The notes beneath the pieces were generated by a model. It had not been told where the DNA came from, did no database searches, and saw nothing but the letters and a program-made list of their open reading frames with translations. Of a DNA stretch of 64,000 nucleotides, positions 21,899 to 35,600 are shown one piece after another. The stretch's first letter is position 1. Each line of letters begins with the position of its first letter. Origin of the DNA: Mucidula mucida (lineage: Eukaryota; Basidiomycota; Agaricomycetes; Agaricales; Physalacriaceae); assembly GCA_015501055.1 (NCBI GenBank), contig JADNYV010000029.1:62001-126000 (forward strand), written 5' to 3'. The translations under genes were made by a program, and so were the position numbers.

Positions 21899-24873
21899 AT
21901 GAAGGCGAACTACAAAGTGCGTATACCTATTACCTCTATTCTTCGCTTGTTATGCTGAAATATGGATGTTTCTAGTTCTCGAACTTGTGTGGCACCGTCT
22001 ACCGGCAAGGGAATGTAGTTTTCACGACCGATGGAAACTCTTTATTGAGCCCAGTCGGCAATCGGGTATCAGTGTTTGACCTCGTCAAGTGAGCACCCAG
22101 TTCTGCGCCAATTCCGCGCTCTGAACCATAATCCAGCAACAAATCATTTACTCTACCGTTCGAGAACCGGAAGAACATCTCCATTATAGCACTCAGCCCG
22201 GATTCAAATGTACTCATTTCCGTTGACGAAGGTGCGTCCTTTGTATGATCATCGATTGAAATATTGAAAGAATCGTAGACGGACGTGCACTGCTTGTCAA
22301 CTTTAGGAAAGGTGTCGTTTTACACCATATAAACTTTCACAAGTCTGTCAAGGACGTGAAATTCTCGCCGGATGGAAAGTGCGTTAATCATCCGTTCTTC
22401 ATAGACTGAATTGACGACTTACTCAGGTACATCGCCGTAACACACGGAGCCCACATTCAAGTTTGGAAGACCCCAAATCACCTCGCGCGCGAGTTCGCAC
22501 CTTTCGACTTGCACCGAACATACACCGGTCACCACGACGATGTCCTAGCCATTCAATGGTCAACAGATTCAAAGTCAGTCTGAATACACTTCAACGCCCA
22601 TGACCTTACTGACTGTTGCAGATGTTTTATTTCCACGTCCCGAGATATGACCGCTCGCCTTTACACTTTAAATCCTGTGGAGGGATTTAGACCCAAGACA
22701 TTTGCCGGACATAAAGATGCGGTTTTAGGCGCGTACTTTTCCGCAGACACTAGCACGGTACGTGTGATTATTATGCCTAGAATCCAAACTGAATGACGCG
22801 ACTTATCAGATATACACCGTCAGTCGTGACGGCGCTGTCTTCACATGGAAGTCCAAGGGCACAGACGATAGTGATTCAGATGATGAGGAACCGATTGCTT
22901 CAACATCCAAAGGTCCCGAGAACTCGAACTCTATCATAAACACACGATGGGGAGTCTTTGAACGCCACTATTTCAACCAGGCAGGCACCAAGGTCGTCTG
23001 CACTACGTTCCACGCGCCGTCCAATCTGCTCGTCGTAGGCTTCTCGTCAGGCGTCTTCGGTCTGTGGGAACTGCCCGTGTTTTCCAACATCCATACCCTG
23101 AGCATTTCCCAGGAAAAGATATCATCGGTTGCAATCAACGCATCGGGTGAATGGCTCGCTTTTGGCGCCAAAAAGCTGGGTCAACTTCTCGTGTGGGAGT
23201 GGCAGTCGGAGTCATATGTGCTCAAGCAGCAGGGACATTATTTCGACATGAACACGCTTGCGTACGCCCCAGATGGACAAACGATTGCTACAGGTGGAGA
23301 TGATGGCAAAGTAAAAATATGGTCCACGCATTCAGGCTTCTGTTTTGTGACGTTCACCGAACACTCGGCGCCCATCTCCGCGGTATCGTTCGCCAAGCAG
23401 GGAAGCGTCCTCTTCTCTGCCTCCCTCGATGGCACTGTACGCGCCTATGATCTTATCCGATATCGCAATTTCCGCACATTCACCTCCCCTTCACCAGTCC
23501 AGTTCTCTTCGCTGGCTGTAGATCCGTCGGGTGAAGTCGTAGCCGCCGGATCTACAGACAGCTTCGAAGTCTTCCTCTGGTCTGTCCAGACAGGCAAGCT
23601 TTTAGATATCCTCACAGGCCACGAAGGTCCTGTCAGCTCACTTGTATTTTCCCCCTCAGGCGAAAATCAGCTCATCAGCGGTTCATGGGATCGTACGGTG
23701 CGCTTGTGGAACGTCTTCGGACGCTCACGCGCTGTTGAACCCTGGTCAGTCTCGTCTGACGTGTTGGCTGTAGCCTTCCGGCCCGATGGCAAAGAGGCTT
23801 CTGTCGCAACGCTTGATGGGCAGATCACGATCTTTGATGTGGCGGAGGGCAAGCAGACAAATGTGATTGAAGGACGGAAAGATATTTCTGGGGGGCGCAA
23901 GGCCGATGACCGCGTTTCAGCTGCAAATAGCACGTCGGGCAAGGCCTTCAACAGCTTGGCGTACACGGCCGACGGACGATGTTTGCTCGCCGGTGGGAAC
24001 AGCAAGTACGTTGTGCTGTACGATGTACGAGAGGGCGAAGGCGTTATGGTCAAGAAGTTCCAAATATCGGAGAATCTGTCCTTGGATGGAACCGAGGAAT
24101 TCTTGGATAGTCGACGTGTCAACAGCGCTGGGATTAATGTGGACTTAATCGATGACAGAGGATACGAGAGTGACCTGCACGACCGCATGGACACCAGTCT
24201 TCCTGGAGTAACCACAGGCGGCGACCTGTCCAAACGACGTTACAGGCAGGAAGCTCGGACAAAGTGTGTGCGGTTTTCGCCAGCCGGTCGTACTTGGGCG
24301 GCGTCGTCGACTGAAGGTCTTCTCATTTACTCCTTGGACGACACGGTGCTCTTTGACCCCTTCGATCTTTCCATCGACTTGACACCTCAGACCATCCTGG
24401 ACGTCTTAACCTCCCGGGAGTATCTCAAGGCTCTTATCATGGCTCTCCGATTGAGCGAGAAACCCCTCCTGCAGCGTGTATATGAGAAAATTCCGAGGGG
24501 CGATATTCGCCTTGTCGCGCGACAAGTCCCGGTCATGTACGTCCCGAACCTACTTCGCTACGTGGCCGAGCATCTAGAGCTTAGTCCCCATCTCGAGTTC
24601 GATTTGGTGTGGGCCAACTCTTTGTTGGTGGCACACGGTAGACATTTGAAGGATCGCTCCGGAGAATATGCCAGTGTGTTCCGAGTAGTCCAAAAGCAGC
24701 TTACCGAATGCGAGAAGGCAATTTCCAGATTGTACGTTCTCTTCCCAGTTCCACTCGCCGTGCCTTCGAAGCTGATCGTCACCTCTAGATGTGATGAAAA
24801 TTCTTCAACGCTGAAGTACCTCATAGATCAATCTCATGCTAAAACGACAGACAAGATGGACGTCGTTTCCTGA
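21899..24873 (+). CDS. pwp2: PWP2 (periodic tryptophan protein 2), U3 snoRNP/UTP-B WD40 protein, 871 aa
   Basis: PWP2 is a nucleolar scaffold of the UTP-B complex, needed for early 18S rRNA processing. Eight exons: 21899-21916, 21976-22088, 22137-22231, 22279-22378, 22427-22573, 22622-22757, 22810-24731 and 24789-24873. The N terminus MKANYKFSNLCGTVYRQGN is diagnostic. Two tandem WD40 propellers span residues 10 to about 650, with typical blades such as GHHDDVLAIQWS, GHEGPVSSLVFSPSG and SGSWDRTVRLWN. An acidic insert (DDSDSDDEEP) sits at about residue 240. The C-terminal Utp12 domain follows (SIDLTPQTILDVL, about 660-860). The 871-residue length is close to yeast and human PWP2. The last intron is 57 nt and in frame, so an unspliced transcript would add 19 residues without a stop. 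The intron 3 acceptor must be TCGTAG, not the earlier GAAAG, to keep VDEDGRALL. Confidence 0.97.
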
Positions 24874-25699
24874 TCAGAAGTAGTATATAGTTGATTCAAT
24901 ACGATGCCCTATGGTTACTACACGGGAAGCTGATGGTGATACAAAAGTGCTTGATCTTCTTTCTGCGATGGCATTTGTTGATGGGATGGTATTCATCGGT
25001 CAAGGATGGCCCTGGTTTTCACTTGGGAACGACATAGGGCTTGCTGGCTGTGCTCACGTATCAAGCTCAAACAGCACGAAGCAGCGCAGCACACGAACCT
25101 TCCACAGGGTGTCTCTTCTCCATGTCATTGTATCCCCAATAGTAGCCAGCGCCGTCGCACCCATTAAAACTGCTACCCCCATCAGCTGCACCGCCCGCGT
25201 CAAAAATCACATCGCGGAAATGCTGCGCAAACTTACCGTGTTCCCGCCCTTGGCGTCATGTTGAATTTAGAGCCAACATTGCCGAAGCCGGACAATGCTG
25301 CAGGTCGTACGCGAGTTGGGATCATCGTTGTTTCTGGTTCTGTGTCGTGGGATACGTTGGGGAGGGGTTTATATACTGCACCAACCGTATGATGTCAGCC
25401 GCGCCTAGATATCGCCCGGATGACTCTATGTCTGGCATAGACCAACTATAGAGCAGGTCAGATGCCAGAGCCAATGCATTTCTCAGACCACGATCTGGAG
25501 TCATCTGGGGCGAAGGACCTTGACTTGACAAATCTTCTTTACTTTCATGGACTGCATCTCGAAACAACGTTATGGATTCGTCGAAGTCCAGTCCCAGGCC
25601 TTTTCACGCGAAGATAATCATACTTTTGTCTTAACATCAACTAATTCAATATGTGTCTCCAATCGTCCCTTGTGTTCAACTAACCCCGTTCAACACGAA
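24874..25699. other. Intergenic, no firm gene
   Basis: Between PWP2 and DUF6534-1. On the minus strand near 25330-25050 there are hints of a small membrane protein (segments FGNVGSKFNMTPRAG and LMGVAVLMGATAL, with a GTAAGT between them), but the phases do not join, so I do not call it. Confidence 0.4.
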
Positions 25700-27204
25700 C
25701 TACACATCTTCGCGAAAACTCTTCGATATAGGTGAACTTGAGGGTGATTCGCCTTCAGATGGAACGGGTCGCACATGATGTGTGTTCTGTGAAAACGTTC
25801 AGGCGCCCGATCCTCAAAATCAGAAAGCTCAGAAATCTAAACTTACCGAATTTCCACCTGCAGCACTCTTCCTGTGTGCATCCCCAAGGGTGAATTGATC
25901 AATTGTCAAATTCCGGTTGAAGTCTCCAGGTCAAGTTAATATACCGCCAACCCTTGGAAGTTCTGACGTACGAATGGGGCTGAGGACGACAGGTTCACTG
26001 GCATCTCCTCCTCGCGTGACCGAGAAGGTAGCGTCACTTGGCGCACTCGCTCGCAGCAGCATGAGGTTGATCAGGATGGTCAGGGTATAAATGCGTCCCA
26101 AAATCGCGAACATGACTTGGAAACCTGGAGCCGCCGAGATCGATGACAATGAATGGATTCAAAGGCTTGGGAATCTTACCATTGAAGTTTGTGAATAGAA
26201 GAAGGACAGTTAACGTTGTGGATAGCGCTGTGGTGACCCCACACGAGACGGCGTAAACGGCGATACGCCGTAGAAGACTACGAATCACGTTAACGCGCAC
26301 GATGGACTGAGACAAGCAGAAAGAAAAACATTTTGGTCGACGAGTAATGAGTGTCGATGCTTCCTAACGCCCATGCCAGAGAAGCAGCGATGAGGATATC
26401 TGTTCCCGCACAAGTCGCAGCCGCTGCTCTTCTCGGAACGTCATTCGTTGACCAGGTTTTGAGAGATAGAGAACGTACATTGTAAGATCTAGTCCTACAG
26501 ACTGGCCGATGACGGTGTGGACAGAAATATAAACGGCCGTTGTGAGGACGCATACAATCTAACGAAGAGGAGTCAGCGAGCGTATGGCACTGCAACACTT
26601 CACCTACATGGCCCAGTATCAAGAATGTCAAGAACGCGGTCATGTATTTATCCCTAGAGCTGTAGGTATAGGTTAGGTTAGATGAAACATTCACAGACAC
26701 ACAACTCACATCGTCCAGTACCGGTACATGAAGAAGCATTGTTCTATTGTCGCAGACGCATAATTGAGAATGATGATCGCTGGCGTGGGCCACCCTTGTT
26801 GAGTTATGATTTCGCCTGTCTCTCATTCACGTTGTCGTTGCGAGAAAGTCCCAGTCGTGACGCACCACTCATTGCTATCAAATACTATGTTGTTAATGAA
26901 CATCAGCAAGACCCATAAATGGAACATTGGCCATGGCACCGGGACGTACTAGGTATACATTCGCGATCACGAAGAGACTGGCCAGCCCGTCTATCACAAC
27001 AGACGCGTAGATGCCGTACTTGTACATCGGTAAAGTCTTGAAGTTCCTGATGTACCAATAAGTCATGGCAAGCTCGCTTGTGTACAGGAAGACGTTGAAA
27101 TGAGACCCCAGTAAGGGTGCTCTGTTAACAAAAACAGTCAGCAAAACCAACTCCGGACGGATAGCGACGCGTACGTACGCTGCGTATGAACTCGTGTTAA
27201 CCAT
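25700..27204 (-). CDS. DUF6534 seven-helix membrane protein 1, 322 aa
   Basis: A basidiomycete integral membrane protein of unknown function. Eleven exons: 27204-27179, 27121-26950, 26884-26866, 26815-26710, 26659-26608, 26558-26479, 26428-26330, 26277-26180, 26124-25972, 25923-25847 and 25786-25700. The N-terminal half contains helices in APLLGSHFNVFLYTSELAMTY and YGIYASVVIDGLASLFVIAN. The C-terminal DUF6534 domain begins DILIAASLAWAL and continues through LRRIAVYAVSCGVTTALS and LGRIYTLTILINLMLL. A hydrophilic Ser-rich tail ends in FREDV. The splice phases all close. The gene is the downstream member of a tandem pair with 28175-29674. Function is unknown. A receptor-like or transporter role would be speculation. 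Confidence 0.88.
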
Positions 27205-28174
27205 AGCGGAAGGGCGAAGGAAAAGGAAAAAGGGCTTGAGAAACAAAAAGCACGGCGCATTTGAGCATCCTCAATTCAATGATGGGAAGAATTACTATCG
27301 TGACGGGTCCCGGAGAATTGGATTAGAATAGGATACCTTCGGGCTATATGTGTGGGGTCTCTACCCGGAAGGAATGGGGAAACAACGTCCGAATCGAGGG
27401 TCTGCGAGGCATCGAACAACCAGTTCCACGGCAGTCATTGTCGTCGGCGCCAGTTCGGATGATACGGAGTCCTCAGAGACCACCTAGAGACCACGGACAG
27501 TCAATCAGCTGTGACGAGGCTGAGGTTCAAAGCTGTCACCTGATCCCACAGAGACAGCCAGCCGGGTTCGGACGAACTTTTGACAGGTAGAATTGACCTT
27601 TCTTGAACATGTGCTCTCAGTTCTGAGAAAAGGAAGTCGCTATTCTGACAAGCACATATTCAATTTGAAACGAAATGTCGCATGACGCGACACGCACAAT
27701 TGAGGAGGCGAACACAACGGTCTAGACCCTGGGCTGACTGGGACGCAGAGTCCACCTAAATCCCTGATGAGTCGAGAGCACGCAGACTGGGTCCTATGGA
27801 ACCATTATAGCAAGTATTCTGTCGGAGTTTGTCACGACTTGGGCAGGGCCTGGCAGGCGCCCTGCACGCGCCCGAAAAAGAAGACAAATGGGCCCATCCT
27901 CTCTCACCCTCCGTCAGAGGCTATTCAATATGGCCTTCTGCGCCTGCCCTTCGCGTTCGTTATCGAAATCATCGCTACACGCTCCGCCTTGGGCAATGGC
28001 AAACAATAGAGCATTCACCAGCACCCTTCTAGCCTTTAGATGAACGCGCCTTGGGGGCCGGGAATGCACTCCGAGTTTTTCACGAAGACAATAACTTCAG
28101 AACGTACCGCCGTTATGCGATCTATGAGTGTCCCAGCGATCAGCCAAACCCTTCAATTTAAATTTAGATACGAA
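27205..28174. other. Upstream region of DUF6534-1, part of a tandem repeat
   Basis: No gene is supported. Stretches around 27590-27620 and 27865-27990 recur upstream of DUF6534-2 (about 30035-30065 and 30260-30380), so the tandem duplication copied the promoter as well as the gene. Confidence 0.55.
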
Positions 28175-29674
28175 CTACACATCTTCGTGGAAACTATTCG
28201 TTGTAGGCGAACTTGAGGTCAATTCTCTTTCAGGTGGATCATATCGGACATGATGTGTGCTCTGTAGAAACATTCAGTCCCCGATGCTCAATTGACAGTT
28301 CAAAATCCAAACATACCGAGATTATACCTGCAGCGCTCTTCCTGTGCGGATCCCCAAGGGCGAATTCATCAGATGGTAAATTGTGTGTGAAGTCTAAAGG
28401 TCAAGTCAATATGCAGCGAAACCAGGGAAGAGATGTTGACGTACGAATTGGGCTGAGGACGACGGGTTCACTGACATCTCCTGCTCGCGTGATCGAGAAG
28501 GTAGCGTCACTTGGGGCACTCGCTCTCAGCAGCATGACGTTAATCAGGATGGTCAAGGTATAGATGCGCCCCAAAACCGCAAACATGACTAGGAAACCTG
28601 AAGGCGACGACATGACAAATGGACAAGGAAGGCTTTGGGAATCTTACCATGTATATTCGTGAACAGGAGAAGAACGGTCAACGTTGTGGATATCGCTGTG
28701 GTGATCCCACATGAGACGGCATAAACGGCGATACGCCGTAGAAGACTGCAAGCCACGTTAGCGTGTAGTACGACGAGCAAGGAAGCGTGAAGAATACATT
28801 TTGGTCGACGAGTAATGGGTATTGATGCTTCCTAACGCCCAAGCCAGAGAAGCAGCGATGAGAATATCTGTTCCCGCACAACTCGCGGCCGCTGCTCTTC
28901 TCAGAATGTCAGCCGCCAAGCAGACTACTTCAAACAAATCGAGGACATACATTGTGAGATCGAATCCAATCGGGTCGCCGAGGAAAGTATGGATAGAGAT
29001 ATAGATCGCCGTTGCCAGAGTGCAGACAACCTAGCAAAGAGAAATCAGACTGAGCATCGCGATATAAGACTACTACACCTACGTGACCGAATATGAAGAA
29101 TGTCAAGAGGGCGGTCATGTATCTATTCCGAGAGCTACATTACAGATTAGCTCAGAGAGAGAATAGATCCATATACGGCACTCACATCATCCAATACCGG
29201 TACATGAAGAAACATTGCTCTATTGTCGCAGACGCGTAATTGAGAACAATGACACCCGGAGTTGGCCACCCTTGTTTGGTTACGATTTCGTCTACAAATC
29301 TTCATTTCAGATCGTCGTTGTAGAGAAGTCCTAGGCGTCACGCACCACTCAGCGCTATCATATACTATAGGACGGACATCAGCAAGGTGTAAAAAATGAA
29401 TACAAGGCCCAACACGTACTACGTATACATTCGCGATCACGAAGAGACTGCCCAGTCCGTCTATCACGATGGACGCGTAGATGCCGTACTTGTAAATCGG
29501 TATAGTCTTTGAATTTCTGAGGTACCAAAACGTCAAAGCAAGTTCGCCTGTGTAGAGAAACATGTTGAGATGGGATCCCACAAAGGGCGCTCTGATATAT
29601 ACATCGTCAATATTATATCAATGCATCCAAGAACGCCCGGAAACTTACAATGCGTACGAACTCATCATGGACAT
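28175..29674 (-). CDS. DUF6534 seven-helix membrane protein 2, 322 aa
   Basis: Tandem paralogue of the gene at 25700-27204. Eleven exons: 29674-29649, 29591-29420, 29364-29346, 29291-29186, 29134-29083, 29030-28951, 28896-28798, 28745-28648, 28597-28445, 28393-28317 and 28261-28175. Every exon has exactly the same length as in copy 1 (26, 172, 19, 106, 52, 80, 99, 98, 153, 77 and 87 nt), so both proteins have 322 residues, while intron lengths differ slightly. The helices and the DUF6534 core (DILIAASLAWALGSI) are kept, and the tail again ends in EDV. No stop or frameshift is seen, so both copies appear functional. The start at 29674 (MSMMSSYA) aligns with MVNTSSYA of copy 1. Upstream flanks are also similar between copies. 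Confidence 0.88.
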
Positions 29675-32600
29675 AGCGGGAGGGAGAGAGAATGGGAAGT
29701 AGAAAGGACTGCGCGCTTAAGCATTCTTTATCCAAGGTTGGGCAGCTACTATCGTGAGGGTCCTGGAGAAGAATAGGATAGGAGACGTCTTCGGTCAGCC
29801 CAGCCATGTGGCCCCTCAGAATGGGTAAACTTCGTGTCCGAATCGGTGGTCGCCAAACGCCAAGTAGCCAATCGTGCGGCAGTCGTTATTTGCAGCGTCG
29901 GCTAAAATAGTACTCAGAGGCCACCTAGAGAGCGAGAGTCAGTCAGTCACGACGAGGTTGAGGTTCAAAAGGTCTCTCTTGATAATGATCCCACAGGAAC
30001 AATAGGCCGGATTCAGCCGGTCTTTGACAGATATCATTTACCTTTTTGAACATGTGCTCTCAGTAGCAGTTGCTCTCCTAGCAAGCCCAGGCTCAAATTG
30101 TGCTTGAAGCCGACACTCATAGCAGAGGAACGTTCTAACAATCTGACCCTAATAGGCCTCCCTGCAACATGGTCTGTCGAGAGAGTACGAATTGCTTGGA
30201 GACTGGGCTCCTCGAACGAAGATAGCTCGCACTTTTGGGAGAATTTGTCGCCATTTGCACAGCGCCCCAAAAAAGAAGACTCGGCACAATTTTCGTCAGA
30301 CGCTAGTACTTATTGTGTCTGCACCTGTCCTTCTTTTCGCGTTCGTTATCGAAATCATCGGTACACGCTCCGGCTTAGTGATTGGCAATGGTAGACCGCA
30401 GAGCGTTCGCCCGGCACCTTCTGTGGGCACGCCATATAGACTTCTCGACAATCGACAACGAGATTTTTTTTCAATTAGAGCTAGGTGAGATATCGACTTA
30501 CTCTGCAAAGAGATTGCCGCCTTGAAAGGAGTCCCTCCGACACAGGCGGCGAAGCGCGGATCCTCAGCGAACTTGACGGGGCACTCCGAGTACGTGTTAT
30601 CAACTCTATTGTGCGGCAATACTAAACGCGTTGCCCTTAGCGGCGGCGAAAAAACGTCCACCAGCCATTCTTACCCTCTCCGATGCATTCTTTCTTCTTG
30701 AGGTGAGGTGTAGCCTAGAAACCTAAAGAAGTCTGACTACAAGAAGCCTTTCCAGAATGCACACGGACCTCCAGGAAACACGGACAACTCGAGTATCTGT
30801 GAAGGCTCTGGTGCGGCGCGAGTACTTTGAGGAAGCAATGTCAAGTAAGTGCCGCCGCCTCTTTTCTCCTTCGATGCCTGTGAGCACATCATACAAAATT
30901 AGACCAGTGGACTTGTTGTAACAGGCCGACCGTTCTGCCAGCCTACTTCTTCGCGCCCACGATTATGTCAACGACCTCGTCTGTTTTCGCTCCTGTTGGT
31001 TACTGACCTGCGTATTGGTCCATGATGTCCGACGTGCCCGCCTCGATGCTGCCTGATCAGCTGTACTGTCACGGTCCGAAACAACGTAGACGCCAACCTC
31101 GTCGTCGCGTTTCTGCATTTAGGTGATCACGGCGATCAGGAGAGAAGGACAAAGGCATGTTTGATTCCGTTAGCTCGCAAGTGGTTCGAGGAAGTTCGTC
31201 TTGTCATGAGCGGAGGCCCTTGGGTACAAGGCTTGGTTGTGGGCTTTGTGTGGATAGACGGAACACAAATCAATGATGTGCGTACGAATTGAGTAGAACG
31301 AAATAGGGTGGCGTTGAATTGGACTTGGCTGTACCTAATGCCTGTCTGACATTAAGAATTGATCTAGGAAGTTCTGCAGAACCGTTAAGCTGTCGCACTC
31401 CGACTCACATAGTATTTTACGAGGTTAGTCGACCCACCCCAAAACAAAATGATGTGGCGCCAAACTTCCAGTGGAGAACTATTACCGGTATTGGCAGTGA
31501 ACCAGAATGTAGTCTTCAGCGGCCGAGTCAAGAGTCAAGATCAGGAACCCCGCCTGCAGTAACTTTGAGTCGCACTGCTGACTTCGGATGAACGGGACCG
31601 TTGATAGACCCGAACATATTGACTATGTCTTACGGAGGCTAAACATCGCAGTTGGAACTTCCGTTGTGGTGGCGTACAGCACAGTTCCAAACCGGTTGTT
31701 CGGCCACCTGACTGTCAGATGAGAAAGCCCGCGGCTGAATAGGCCACGGCGCCCGTCATGGGCGGAATGACCATCGGTCCGTCATCCACCTTGCTAGCGC
31801 GTTATTTGAAAACGCAAGACTAGTTTCATAGAACGGAACAATGAGCCGGTGTTCCTGAAAGACGCCACACGAAGTGGCGAAGGAACAAGGAACTGAGTGG
31901 AAGGCTACCCTATAGTAGCGGCACAAATCCGAAGATCGTAGGGTGGGATAGAACTTCGGGCTGATACATGTTGTAGAGCCTAAAACTTGATCAAGTCTAC
32001 GCAGTTTGTGAAGTCATACCGGCGGCTCTGGCCTCGAGACTAACCTCGAATAAACGGCACGCTATCAGAGCAATAAACTTGTATCTAAATCCCACACTGT
32101 GGCGGGAAACGAGAATCGGAGACAAGTCCTCCTCGCTGCTCGTCTTGAAACCCGTGAGTCATGAACACATATTCATCTTTTAACACATGTATACCATTAA
32201 CGCTGTGCGATGTAAAACCACTTACTAGTTGTCTACCCGTCAAGCGGGACAGGTCCTGGACTACGTGCCATTCTCAGAAACGGCATAGTATCCTCAAAGA
32301 CGTTATCGCCGACCTCAGCGGATGAAGTTCATTTCCACTGCCTTCTGTGTCGCGAGAACCCCGAAATACGGACCTGTTCAAGAAGGCGAGCGTTGAGTCC
32401 TTAATGGGGAAGTCGAACGAGGGCTGAAACGTTTGGTGCGAGCTCACTATTTGTATTCAGAAGGTCTTTGTAGAACACCATTTGTAAAGGTACGCCAATT
32501 TGGCCCTACAACCTTCGCCAATCGATTAGCACGTTATATTAACGGACCTTTGAGCGGAAGCGTAACGGTGTGTCAAGGCAAAGACTTGGGTCTGGGCACT

Positions 32601-35600
32601 GCTAGTGCTCGGCTAGTTAGTACTTTTGGTGGGAAGCAAGTGTGAAGCACCGGGAGAGAACTTTGAGGCTAGTTGTTCGTATCAACCTCGATCAGTCTTG
32701 AACGAGATTCATTGAGAGGTCTGACTCGACTCCGGATGCGCCGGAGTGCTGTAATCGGAGGATTTTCAGGCGCATTCAATGTGGAAGAGAGGAAGTTGAT
32801 CAACGCTCCATGATCTACCGTTATGGTAATGAACGCGATGAGAACGCGACGACGTGGGTCATTTAATTTAGTAACCGGAACTGTAGCGTGCCCCGATGCG
32901 ACTTGTTCGGGGTCCACCAAGTACGCGTAACAATTTTAGTCAAAGCGCGGCTTCTCGTGATGCACACATCGCACCCCAGATTTTTTTTTTGACATGTCAT
33001 CTTCCCGTCAATTACCCCAGTCTCTGTTCAGTAAGCTTCGCGTCTTCCTGTTCGCATGTGATGATCAACCAAACAGAGAGAAAAATGATATGACTGAGAA
33101 TGACACTATCCCCGGTGCGGAACAAGCCTCGCGCTAGTGTGACAGATCTTCTCGAGCTCGTACCTATTTGGGTGTTCTTTGAAGCGGGGTGGCGGGCATA
33201 GTACGTGGCGTGCCCGCTGTATTCATTCAAAAAAGAGGGTGCCGGGGGTGGACTTCTACCGAAGTCGCTATCGCCAAATACCAGAGTTACTAGCCTCGGA
33301 GGCCCTCACCCTTTCATCTGACCACCATGCGACCGGGGGTTGTACACACAATTCGAAGGCGCGGTAAAAATTCGGTCTTACGGTCCGTGATGACGTGAAG
33401 GTGACATAACAAACATGACGTCTCCGATCACTATCTTGCCAAGGAACGTTGCATTTGAAGCACACAGCTTTCGAATTCAAACACAACTGCGGACGAATAA
33501 AATAAAATACAGTGACACAAGAAATGAGTAACTAGACTGTTCTAAGGTAGATGAGATATATATGCAGAGTTCAATGACTTGTTAACCTGGACCCATAAAG
33601 TAAAAAGAGTACAACACCCAATACAGACGCGAGAGAACCCAATTTGAGAACAGAATACGTCGCCCTCCGATTACAGCTACGACACGCGCGGCGTGCTCGA
33701 TGCTGCGCTGCCGCTGCCCAGCGGCGGGGGGTGATGGGTTGGCAGGTCGAGGACGGCTGCCCGTAGTCGGTTTATCGATGATTACGAGGCAGCATATACG
33801 CGTGCACAAGAAGAGGGTGGGGATTCTCATAAATAATGCATGTGAGATTGTCGGAGGGGACCAGTTTTTGAGTGGGGACCGAACGGGGACGCGTGCCACA
33901 AAACACGGCGGCGATGAAAGCGTCTACCCCCGTCCGACGTACTGCCAGTAGGCCGAGTTGCCTTGGTGGATGGGGACAGTGTCTGGTGATGAATAATCTG
34001 CAGATATGTCAACGAAAGTCGAAGAAATGTCAACAAGAAGACATACGGGTTCGAACACAGAGGTAGACATGAACTTTGAGGGTTCGCTGATCGAACATAG
34101 CGCACTGCTGACCAACTTGCCAGCTTTCGCCAATGGCCCACGCCTTTGTAGAGTGCTCTATGGGGACGGATCGCATTGTAGAAGTCATTTGGCTGGGATA
34201 AACGCGTGAGGGCAGATAGTGTTGGGTTTGCGGGGGGGATACACAGCAACGGGACATCTGCAGGGGCTTTTATAATTCTCTCGCGTTACGACGGCGAAAC
34301 AGGCCGGCAAACCGTTTCGGGAACGCAACCAAACCAGCTCGACAAACTGAATTGCATCCGGATTGGGAAATCGAATCTCGATCTTCACATGATATCATCG
34401 CGTCCTCCAGCTATTCTCGGCCATTCATCTGTCTTTTCCAGGTCTTCAATCCGATAGCGTGCTAATTCAGCCTGCGGAGTGAGAGAGTCTGCTCGCTGCT
34501 CGAAGATTCTACCATCTTCCGCCTACACTTCCGCTGTTTCCTTAGCCTGACTCATCCCAGCAACCCACTCAAACAAAGGGGTTGAACAGCCTCCTCAGTC
34601 TTTTGACCAATTCACACATAATGGGGTTCAAGCGTGCTCGCCGTAGAACAGAGGTACCATACATATGAAGGTCCCGGTAGGTCCTCTACGCAGCAGCAAG
34701 AAAACATGCTGTTCCTGTGTTGTGTCTGCGTTGCTCTACAACGAGGTAGGGGTTTATCTGAAACCAAAATGGAAAGAGTGACCCGGTACATTGGTAACAA
34801 TGCCTGCTCGACCTTCTCCACAAATGCGCCTCGATGCTCGTCATCTGTCACCCTACCAGCGTAATGCGAGTCTACTGTAATATACATACACCCTGGAACG
34901 TGTTGACACGTTCCGCTCATACTGCTATCCGTGAGTGCATTAGATGCGCACATGCCAGCGCGGAAGATGCAGAACGATCGATAAGCTGACCTGGTCCTCG
35001 GTTACACGCGCAAGGAATGACAATGACGATCCTCGGCCCTTGACTATGCCGTACGAAAGGCTCAAGAGCCGTCTGAAAGCCTGCTATGTTACCTTGTTCA
35101 CCTCAAAGGTCGGGCCATCACACGCTTCAAAGAGGCTTGCTCTAAGTTAACACCGATATCAGTTGGCGTGCACTCTTCATGGGACCTGCTGTCAAGATTG
35201 AAAGAGATCCAATCCAATGTCTTGTCTGGTCATGTCCGATGAATGACGGATTTACGGAGGACAGACCACCGTACGGGCCCGATTCAAACATTGTATTCTC
35301 CTACACACACGGATTGATAACTCGCACTTCGTTTCGCCGACTTGCTAAGAGAGAGAGAGCGCCGGATCCCCTATCACGCTGTGTCTGCGCAGTATTCGCG
35401 CCGCCAAGGAATCGATATGAATCTCGTGCATTTGTTGCCAAAGAAAGATCTATTGTGATAGAATAGTGATAGAAAGACACCTGCGCGATGCCGTAGGGAG
35501 ACCCCTGGAAAAGTAATTACCGTCTCTCCATTCACCGCGCCGCGCGTCGACGGGGATCAGCAACTCGACGATGAACAATAAGGATGAAAGAGAGTAGAAC

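Noticed and set aside
25050..25330. Possible small two-exon membrane protein on the minus strand
   Set aside because: The hydrophobic segment is attractive, but the exon phases do not join with any GT-AG pair I tried.
30296..30661. 121-codon minus-strand frame
   Set aside because: It overlaps the degraded copy of the DUF6534 upstream region and has no recognisable domain.
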